Translations under genes and position numbers: made by a program
From: Tetrahymena thermophila SB210
Taxonomy: Eukaryota > Ciliophora > Oligohymenophorea > Hymenostomatida > Tetrahymenidae
Direction of reading: 5' to 3'
DNA length: 64,000 bases
Assembly (NCBI RefSeq): GCF_000189635.1
Contig: NW_002476348.1
Location: forward strand, 186,001-250,000
Shown: positions 51,201-64,000 of the stretch, piece after piece
How the letters are laid out: each line of letters starts with the position of its first letter
How positions within the stretch are numbered: position 1 is the first letter of the stretch
The notes under the pieces: generated by a model
Databases searched by the model: none
What the model saw: the letters and a program-made list of their open reading frames with translations, nothing else
Told to the model about the DNA's origin: nothing

Positions 51201-51511
51201 AAAATTATTGATATTTTACTCTCAAAGAGTTAAGAATAGCAATTGGCTTAACTGTTGAGTTGGTTAAACAATACTCAGTAGTTTACAAAACTAAATTTAT
51301 TAATTCCCTAATTTTTTAAAAATGATTGACTATTATTTGTAAGAGTTGAATCTTCAAAATTATATTTTTTAATAAATCAAAATGATGCATTAACAAATTG
51401 TATTTACTGATCACCAGAGCTTATTGAAGATTTAATTTTTTTTATATTAGACTTATATGTTTCTAAATCGCTAAGAACATCATTTATAAGATCATTAACT
51501 TTTTTACTCAT
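45288..51511 (-). CDS. VHS-like domain + coiled coil + alpha-adaptin-type appendage (putative clathrin adaptor)
   Basis: Thirteen exons on the minus strand (51511-51408, 51307-51220, 51125-50972, 50907-50521, 50434-49568, 49518-49352, 49295-48981, 48924-47915, 47794-47680, 47615-47157, 47059-45976, 45914-45785, 45732-45288) give about 1,774 residues. Residues ~30-180 look like a VHS-type helical domain: PIAILNSLR/LLKESMDTKN, RGSLYYGEKA, VRLSLECFLFW, and the typical YESLVELGVKFPE ending. A second helical region (~240-330) could be GAT-like. A polar linker precedes coiled coil at ~535-1030, then an Asn/Ser-rich region. Residues ~1545-1774 match the alpha-adaptin ear: NPTVVKCDIPSEHKVKVDLL, QVQLVLPAMINKFM, IFKQKW, then a platform-like end. 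Phases agree at all junctions. The first four exons were chosen among competing frames because they restore the VHS pattern, and intron 3 would use a weaker GTTTT donor. Confidence 0.78.
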
Positions 51512-54329
51512 ATTTTATACAGTATAACAATCCTAAATTCTCTTTTAAGCTTTTCTTGAAAAAAGAATAATTGATCCGTTTACTTTTGATTGTACAACTA
51601 ATTGCAAATAAATTAAAATACATCAATTTTGAATGAAATGAATGTTTAGATTTTTTTGATTTGATTTAATTAATTTACAAATTTTTTTGAATTTTTGTTC
51701 TAATTTTGTTAAATACCAAAGAAATCAAACAAAAATCACCAATGATAAAATTAAATATATTAAAATGCCCAATAAAAAATTTATTTATTGATGCACTGCT
51801 ATTAAAAACAATACCAAGAATAACAAACAATTTTAAAATATTTGTTTTGAACAGATAACATATTAAAAAATAAATTAAATTTTATCATATTAATCATTTA
51901 AATAATATTTAAAATGTTGAATAAAATAATATTTTTAAAGTTCAATCATATAAATTTCATTTAAAAATAAATATTAAAATACTGATTTTTAATTAAAAAT
52001 AATTCATTTGTATTAATTTTATATTGCAACTATTAAATTGAAAGTTAATTTATATGTAGATATAAATATATTAAAATTTATGTTAGTAAAATTAATTTTA
52101 ATTTTATTTAAAGATTTTTTACTTAAAAATAATTTTATATTAAAAAAAACTATCAATAATAAAAAATAAATGATTTCAATTACAATAAATAATCATTTCT
52201 ATTTACCATTTATTTATTGAGTTGAGAAATACAAATATATATAGCCAATCATATCATACTAAAAAAATCAAAATTAATAAGAATACTAAAATTGAACTTT
52301 TATATGCAGCTATAATTTCAGAAGAATTGTTTGATGAATTTTAAACAAAGCAATTTATAAATTATTATACTTCTTATGAAACATTAGAGTAATATTCGTC
52401 TATAAGCTATTATTTAAGATTTATTTAACATTAAAAGTCTACTGCTTGGCAAGAATCTGACTCTATTTAATTCCATTTTTAGAAAAATTATTAATTGCTG
52501 TAAAGATTACTACATAATTTATTTTGAGAACATTAAATAAACTACAGCCATTATTAACCACAAGATTACATATATTAGTCATAGCTGCTACTCTAAAATA
52601 AGCAATTCATTACGCTTTAAAATAGCGTATTTTACATAGTTTTTCTGCTAACAATACTCTTATAATCTTTAAATTACTTCTACACCAATACCTTTTAATA
52701 CTAGGCAAAATATGCATTACAAAGACTAAAACCAGATTGTAAGGTATTACACTAACTTAATTATAAGGAACATTATCCTGAAGCAGTACTTAATAAAGTC
52801 ATATAATTAATATTTTAATCACAATTTACTATTGCTAACATTAATATTAAAATGAAAAAATATAATTTCCTCATTTTTTCTTAATTACTTCCCTACAAAT
52901 AACTTTGATATGTAATTTGAGTATTATATATAATTTATCTTTCAATTCTTAAATCTAATAAATCTTATCAGGAAAATGAAATTATAGCCAATACTGAATT
53001 TCTTTTATAATATAATTAGTATTTTTCTACATAAATAAAGATAAAATGTTTCTACATTAAAAAATAAACATTTAAAGAAAATTTATTTTTATTATATTTT
53101 ATAATTTTATTTTTTCTTAAAATGAAAATGAATATTGTTTGTTGAGTTTCTAAAAACATATATTTTTAAATTTATAATTTCCCTTTTTTGTAAATAAAGA
53201 ATATGCCAAAATAGAAGATAACACTTTTCAATGATTTACTGTAATCTCAATAATTAAAAACACATTATATTAATAACACTCAAAAATGAAAATGTTTTTC
53301 TTTTTTTTTAATCACTTACCTATATTTAAAAATAAAAAGTCTGTGTTGATTTTTGATAGTTGAGAATAGGAAATCTCAACAAACCCATTAACCAATATCT
53401 TGATTATAAACTAATAAAATTTTTTCATCATTTTAAAATCAAATTTCAAATATATATTTATATATGTGTATGTGTCTGTATGGATTTAGCAATACAAGTT
53501 TTAATTTTTAATATCTGTAAAGAAACTTATCAAATTCAATTTATATTTTGAAAAAAATATATAATTATTTTTTTAATATTTAATAATAAATCACTACAAA
53601 TAAATTATATTTACTAAATACTTATTGAGGTTATAATTTTTTATTATTTGAGAGTAAACCCCCTTACTTATTTTAGCTAGATAAGAAGCAGTGTACTAAC
53701 TAGAAATAAAAACTTTTTTTTCATATCAATACTATAATATTTTAGAAGTATTCAAAAACTATGAATTAATTTAATAAACCAAAATTATACAATCAAAATA
53801 AATAAATAATAAGTTTATTAATATTAATTTTATTATTTTATAATTGAAATAATTGTAAAAGTTAAATAATATAAAAAAAATATTTGATTCTTAGATGATC
53901 AAATATCAAATAAATAAATAATTATAATAGATAGATTTAATTCATATTATTTAAAATGGTATCCTTGTACAGACTGCGATCCTTACAAAGTTGTAACTAC
54001 AATCAAAAAATTAATTATTTAATATAAAATTTTTTTGTTATTAACTATTTTTTACCTCTTAAAAATTTACATTGATATCAAAAAACAAAAAATACATTAG
54101 CTAGTAATTTGAAAAGTCTGAATATATAATTTCGTAAAATTCTTTAGATAATATAGTTCTAATTTTAAAATCTTAAAAAAGTAGAAATGAAACACTAATT
54201 AAGTGAATGTTTTTAATGAATTTTTATCTGTATTTTCATAATGATCTTAATAATAATCAAATAAATAAAGAAGATTTGATTTTGTGTTTCATTTAGAATT
54301 TATTAGTAATTTTAATAATAACTAAAAAT
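51512..54329. other. Gene-poor AT-rich region with ORF remnants at 52170-52920
   Basis: About 2.8 kb. Between roughly 52170 and 52920 composition is richer in G/C and two frames are long and open. One gives an ATG-started 183-codon ORF (52304-52855). The other is more protein-like (SEELFDEFQTKQFINYYTSY, later ALQRLKPDCKVLHQLNYKEH) but is interrupted by one TGA near 52523 and has no good start. It could be a decayed gene or one with an unrecognised intron; no family recognised. A TATA/TGTG microsatellite lies at about 53450-53475, followed by AGCAATACAAGTTTTA, which is echoed in the cathepsin upstream repeats. Confidence 0.4.
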
Positions 54330-55879
54330 AGTATTTGTTTGTGAATATTATTTTATAAAAAATTTGTTTTTTTTTTGAAGATAATTAATTTTAATTAATA
54401 ATAGGAAATAATATAAATAACTAACTAAAATAATTGTCCATAAAAATATATTTTTTATCTAACCAGTATTTAGCTTTATTTATGCAATTTTTAGAAAGAA
54501 GAATTATCTATCCTTCTTATTTGTGCAATTAGATACACTAATGTATTTAACCTGAAAATAAATAAAAAAAAATGAAAAAATTTGTTGTATTTAACTTAAA
54601 CCAACAAACATAAAATTTATCAATAATTCATGATTGGATATACTGACATAAAAAATCTGAAATAAAAGCATGGTAAATTAATCAGGGTAAATATTAGATA
54701 AATAATGTACATTTATTTTAAATTTAACAACTTATATAAATGGCTATATTTTGTTCTTTGGTATTATATGATTAAAATGTTCGTTCATATGAAATAATGG
54801 GTAAGACTTCTTCTCCTCACGAAGTACTTTTTTATTTAAAATCATTGTTACAGTTAAAAAATTTAACATAAATTCATGAGTCAAAGTAGTCTATTTCTAT
54901 ATTTTATTAACAAAGTTTACAAAGTAACTACTCCTTAAATACAAAAATAGCTCAAAAAAAATGATTTAATTTTTGAAGAAACAGTTAAAACAAGCAACTT
55001 ATTAAAAACTAATAATATTTTTTAATCATAGTATATTTATATATATGAATATAGCAATACAAGTTTAGATTTTTTGAACCCAGTAAAAATAGTAATCAAA
55101 TACAATTTATTTGAGCAAAAAATCTAAAGAGCATTTTTATAAATTGTTATCATATACCAAGTGTAATATATAATATATTTGTGTAATTATTCAGTAAATT
55201 AAAATAACCTTCACTATTCTTTAAATAAAACATAAAATATAAAATATTTTTTCTCCTTGTTTTATCAAAATGTATTAATTGCACTATTTATTTTAATAAG
55301 ATTCTATTGGAAATTTCAAAAAATGTATGTAATTAGATAAGTTAAAAGATATAATTTTAAAATCTATGATAAAAAATAGATTTAAAATGGCCAATTTTCA
55401 TTTAAAGAAAATTAATGTATAAAATTCTATTTAATTGAATAAGCTAATTAAATCAAAATCATGATGAATCAGTTTTTTATTCATAAATTAATCTATATTT
55501 TTTTAATTTGCCAGAAATTAAATTTTTATTTTTGTAGTTAAAGGTTAAATTTTCGTTCATAATATGAAAAAATTCAAATTACTTATTTATCTATAATATA
55601 TATCATTTTATTTTGAGATTTATATGGGAATACTTTAAAATATTTTAAGTTTTTACTACTTTCTACTTTCATAATACATATTATATTCTAGCTATTATTA
55701 TTATTATTACTAAAAGCAACACATCATACTTATAAATGTAATAGATTTTTTTCCCACTATTTTAGGCGAAAAGTGATTAATAAGTAATATCACCAAAGTA
55801 ATCAATCTACTCCACAAATAAATTGTTATAAAATTCAAAAATCATAAACATTACATTTAAAAATAATTTTAGTTAGTAA

Positions 55880-55942
55880 GTGGTGATCTAATTTTTATAG
55901 TAGACTTAACTTTAAATAAATATATCGCAATTTTTTCACCAC
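55880..55942. repeat. Conserved stem-loop candidate upstream of cathepsin copy 1
   Basis: GTGGTGA (55880-55886) can pair with TCACCAC (55936-55942). Right after the second arm lies AATCATA-AAAAAA-TATGATT, a second perfect hairpin. Both are kept in the right duplicate at 59025-59095 although the intervening bases changed. Confidence 0.45.
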
Positions 55943-56303
55943 AATCATAAAAAAATATGATTATTTTTACAATAATTAAATTCAAAAAATTTTAATTATT
56001 GAGGTATAATTTAGCTACATTTATAAGTAAATAGCCAAATAATTAAGTTTTATAATTAGACATGCAAATTAGTACTAAAATTTGATATTTTTTTATTTTT
56101 AAGATCATTTAATTTTTGAAATTCAATTTTTTAATGGTTTGATAATTAAAAATTGAATCTCAAAAAGTCAAATTTATAAATTCATTCAAATAGGTTTCTT
56201 TCTGTATGTTAATTAACCTAGCTTCTCTTTAAATACTAATTTTCTTAAATGAAAATATAAATAATAAATAAATAACTAAAAAAAATATAAAAAGTACTAA
56301 AAA

Positions 56304-57317
<1,014 letters not shown>

Positions 57318-57499
57318 TTAAATAAAAATTTACATTAAATATTTGAATTATTTTAAACATAAGCTAAAGTAAAATACTTATAAACTATATATCATTTTAA
57401 AGTATTATTAAATTTTTTTTGATTAATGAATATAAAATATTATTAAATTATTTTTCAAGGTACGATAGTGTTAATTGCTATTGGTATTTTTTAATATTT

Positions 57500-60570
<3,071 letters not shown>

Positions 60571-61001
60571 AAATAAATTTTGATTACTTTAAATAAAAAA
60601 ATCTATCTCATTCAAAACTGAATGAAAAATCTAGCTTTATTTTTTGTTGATATTTTTACTTTAAAGTAATAATTTAATCAAAATTTAATTAAGAATATTA
60701 ATAATAAATAATTTTCATAATATTTATGTAGTTTTATTTGAAGGAAACCTAAAAATGTTTAACTTTTAGAGTTTAGAATTTTAAAAGTAAATTTAATTTT
60801 TGAATTTTTTATTTTTTATTAATAATTTATTTTCTTACTAAAATATGAATTATATTTATAATATAAAAACAATAATAAAATCTATCTATCTATTTTTATT
60901 TTAGGTTAAAAAAACTTTTTCAAAATAATATTGAATAAAATATAATATATTCAATTATTCAAACATTTAATACTTATTCATCTTTTTTCACAAGCTATTT
61001 A

Positions 61002-64000
61002 TCATTAGAATTATGTCCCAAAGACAACTAATCTTTTTGATTTAAGACACTTGCTTATAACTTTGAATGTTTGTGATTAATTCATTTAGCTAAGAATTTT
61101 ATAGTAAATTTGTGTAAATTTTAAATAAATATCAAATAGAATAAGCTTTTAAATTAAAAATTATCTCTTAAATCAATAAATTAAATAAAATTAGTGGAAT
61201 AAAAAGATAAAAAATAAATCAAATAAAAGCTATCAAATAACTTCAAAGAGCTTTTTTGTTTTATGTTCAGTTTTATAGTTTAAAATATGAAAAAATTAAG
61301 AAATAATATGAAATAATAAGATTAATTAATTATAAAAGCAAAAGTTGAAAATAAAATGATGAGTTAAATTAATAAAGAAAGAATAAAAAAAAGCAAGCAC
61401 AATAAAAAGAAAAAGTAAAAAGAGCTTTATTGTTTTAAATTAGTTTTTATCATTAAAAATATAGCAATCCAAAATAAATAAACTGTTTTTACCAAAGCTT
61501 AAGTGTCAAATTTGAGAGATTAATGCAATTTGCTAAATCATAACCTAAGCCTGATGCATATTTGTCACAAATTTAATTGTCACTTTTTAAATATTGAAGA
61601 AAAAATATATCATTAAATAGTTAATTAGAAGGAAAAGGAAGAAATAATATGAAATAATAAGATTAATTAATAATAAAAGCAAAAGTTGAAAATAAAATGA
61701 TGAGTTAAATTAATATAGAAAGAACAAAAAAAGTAAGCACAATAAAAAGAAAAAGTAAAAAGAGCTTTATTGTTTTAAATTAGTTTTTATAATTAAAAAT
61801 ATCACAATCAAAAATAAATAAACCATTTTTACCGAAGGTTAAGTGTCAAATTTGAGAGATTGATGCACTTTGATAAAGCAAAACCTAAGCTTGATGCACC
61901 TTCGTCACCAATTTTATTGTAACTTTTTAAATATTGAAGAAAAAATATATCATTAAATAGTTAATTAGAAGGAAAAAATGAAGAAAAAATATGAAATAAT
62001 AAGATTAATTAATAATAAAAACTAAAGTTGAAAATAAAATGGTGAGTTAAATTAACAAAGAAAGAACAAAAAAAAAGCAAGCACAATAAAAAGAAAAAGT
62101 AAAAAGAGCTTTATTGTTTTAAATTAGTTTTTATAATTAAAAATATCACATTCCAAATCAAATAAATTGTTTTTACCGAAGGTTAAGTGTCAAATTTGAG
62201 AGATTAATGCACTTTGTTAAAACAAAACCTAAGCCTGATACACCTTTGTTACCAATTTAATTGAAACTTATTAAATATAGAAGTAAAAATATATCATAAA
62301 ATAGTTAATTAGAAGGAAAAAATGAAGAAAAAATATGAAATAATAAGATTAATTAATAATAAAAGCAAAATTTGATAATTAAATGATGATTTAAATTAGC
62401 AAAGAAAGAATAAAAAAAGCAAGCACAATAAAAAGAAAAGGAAATAAGAGCTTTATTGTTTTAAATTAGTTTTTATAATTTAAAATATCACAATCCAAAA
62501 GAAATAAACTATTTTTACCGAAGTTTAACTGTCAAATATGAGAGATTAATGCAATTTGCTAAACCAGAGCCTAAGTCTGATGCTCCAATTGCATCAATTT
62601 TATTGCCACTTTTTAAATATTGATGAAAAAAAAATATCATTAAATATTATTAGAAGGAATAAAAGAAGAAAAAATATCAAATAATAAGATTAATTAATAA
62701 TAAAAGCAAAAGTTAAAAATAAAATAATGAGTTAAAAAAACAAAGAAAAAACAAAAAAAACAAGCATAATAAAAAGAAAAAGAAAAAAGAGCTTTATTCT
62801 TTTAAATTAGTTTTTATAATTAAATATTTCACAATCCAAATCAAAAAAACTGTTTTTACCGAAGATTAAGTGCCAAATTTGAGAGATTAATGCAATTTGC
62901 TAAAGCATAACCTAAGCCTGATGCACCTTTGTCACCAATTTAATTGCCACTTTTTAAATATTAAAAAAAATATATATCATTAAATAGTTAATTGAATGTA
63001 AAAATGAAGAAAAAATATGAAATCATAAGATTAATTAATAATAAAAGTAAAAGTTGAAAATAAAATGATGAGTTAAATTAACAAAGAAAGCACAATAAAA
63101 AGAAAAAGAAAAAAGAGCTTTAAATTAAAAATATCTAAATCCAAATCAAATAAGCTATTGTTACTTAAGGTTAAGTGTCAAATTTGAGAGATTAATGCAA
63201 TTTACTAAGGCAAAACCTAAGCCTGATGCACCTTTGTCACTAATTAAATTGCAACTTTTTAAATATTGAAGAAAAAATATATCATTAAATTGTTAATTAG
63301 AAGGAAGAAATGAAGAAAAAATAAGAAATAATAAGATTAATTAATAATAAAAGAAAAAGTTGAAAATAAAATGATGAGTTAAATTAGCAAAGAAAGAACA
63401 AAAAAAAGCAAGCACAATTAAAAGAAAAAGAAAAAAGAGCTTTATTGTTTTAAATTAGTTATTGTAATTAAAAATATCACAATCCAAAGCAAACAAACCA
63501 TTTATGCCTAAGTTCAAGTGTCAAATTTAAGAGATTAATGCACTTTGCTAAACCAGAACCTAACCCTAATGCGCCTTCGTCACAAATTTTATTGTAACTT
63601 TTTAAATATTCAAGAAAAAATATATCAGTAAATAGTTAATTAGAAGGAAAAATGAAGAAAAAATATGAAAAGAACAAAAAACAAGCAAGCACAATAAAAA
63701 GAAAAAGAGCTTTATTGTTTTAAATTAGTTTTTATAATTAAAAATATCAATATCCAAAACAAATAAACAGTTTTTACCTAAGGTTAAGTGTCAAATTTGA
63801 GAGATTAATGCACTTTGCTAAACCAGAACCTAACCCTGATGCGCCTTCGTCACCAATTTAATTGTAACTTTTTAAATATTGAAGAAAAAATATATCATTA
63901 AATAGTTAATTAGAAGGAAAAATGAAGAAAAAAAAAAACAAAAAACAAGCAAGCACAATAAAAAGAAAAAAGAGATTTATTGTTTTAAATTAGTTTTTAT
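61002..64000 (-). CDS. Leucine-rich-repeat protein encoded by tandem 90-bp exons (5' end outside window)
   Basis: The minus strand carries eight 90-bp exons at 63867-63778, 63597-63508, 63254-63165, 62949-62860, 62608-62519, 62266-62177, 61922-61833 and 61582-61493, then a terminal exon 61089-61002 ending in TGA. Each 90-bp exon is phase 2 at both ends, starts after AAAAAG or AATAAG, ends before GTAAAA (one GTAACA, one GC donor), and encodes one 30-residue LRR of the form N-x-IGDEGASGLGSGLAKC followed by INLSNLTLNL, similar to ribonuclease-inhibitor-type repeats common in Tetrahymena. The terminal exon encodes ISKCLKSKRLVVFGTQ and also starts in phase 2. Any number of exons can be gained or lost without a frameshift. 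No exon contains a frame break. N-terminal domains are outside the window. Function is probably protein recognition; unknown otherwise. Confidence 0.85.
61240..64000 (-). repeat. ~340-bp tandem repeat array: LRR exon plus intron units
   Basis: At least eight units repeat with a period of about 340 bp (two shorter, ~305 and ~270 bp) and run off the right edge. Landmark words recur in each unit: AAGTGTCAAATTTGAGAGAT (exon part) and GAGCTTTATTGTTTTAAATT (intron part; altered or shortened in the unit near 63115). Introns are 250, 254, 252, 251, 215, 253 and 180 bp; the last one before the terminal exon is 403 bp. Introns are nearly as similar between units as exons, so whole exon-intron units were multiplied recently. 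Confidence 0.9.

Noticed and set aside
50521-51511. Alternative exon chains for the VHS/ear gene, e.g. an unspliced frame from 51052 or an exon ending at 51133
   Set aside because: Several frames are open here because only TGA stops. The chosen chain alone restores the LLKESMDTKN, GEKA and GVKFP pattern with matching phases, but the choice remains an inference.
52304-52855. Calling the 183-codon ORF a gene
   Set aside because: Another frame across the same bases is more protein-like, no domain is recognised and long ORFs arise by chance under this code.
61240-64000. The ~340-bp array as a CRISPR or a satellite/centromere repeat
   Set aside because: Period and unit structure are wrong for CRISPR, and each unit contains a 90-bp, frame-consistent LRR exon with splice borders, so a gene explains it better.

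Overview
The window reads as nuclear DNA of a ciliate close to Tetrahymena (oligohymenophorean). Every convincing gene uses TAA and TAG as glutamine and stops only at TGA. The DNA is extremely AT-rich, intergenic spacers are about 80-85% A+T, and most introns are 45-130 bp with GTA...AG borders. No telomere repeats, tRNA, rRNA, CRISPR array or virus-like element was recognised. Under the standard code almost every gene here would look broken.

Layout, left to right: the 3' end of an ABCC/MRP-type ABC transporter (1-803, +); three mu-class-like glutathione S-transferases with the same phase-0 intron (1571-8883, +); a large TTLL6-like tubulin polyglutamylase with a long Q/N-rich tail (10495-15356, +); a possible small ORF touching the next start codon (16940-17344); a kynurenine-aminotransferase/kelch cluster in which a KAT+kelch block was duplicated, leaving two intact KAT genes, a decayed kelch copy, a 3'-truncated third KAT and one intact kelch gene (17341-28331, +); an ADP/ATP carrier (29499-30416, +); a four-span membrane protein (32012-33237, +); then a minus-strand block with a 1,600-residue coiled-coil protein (35016-40038), two near-identical divergent eEF1A-like genes (40799-44459) and a 13-exon gene that appears to join a VHS-like N-terminus, a long coiled coil and a C-terminal alpha-adaptin-type appendage (45288-51511). 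After a gene-poor stretch come two tandem cathepsin-L-like proteases inside a 3.1-kb direct duplication (54330-60570, +). The window ends inside a minus-strand leucine-rich-repeat gene built from at least eight 90-bp exons, each one LRR, amplified together with their introns (61002-64000).

The dominant theme is local tandem duplication at several ages: GSTs (old, strongly diverged), KAT/kelch (middle-aged, partly decayed), cathepsins (young, with 2 kb of conserved upstream DNA), eEF1A-like genes (very young or homogenised) and LRR exon units (ongoing-looking). Several products relate to secretion, trafficking and the cytoskeleton (VHS/ear protein, golgin-like coiled coil, secreted proteases, tubulin polyglutamylase), but nothing links them into one pathway.

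All exon models were built by eye from frame, splice borders and remembered family motifs. Joins supported by a conserved domain across the splice site are strong. Others, such as the 5' exons of the VHS/ear gene, are inference.
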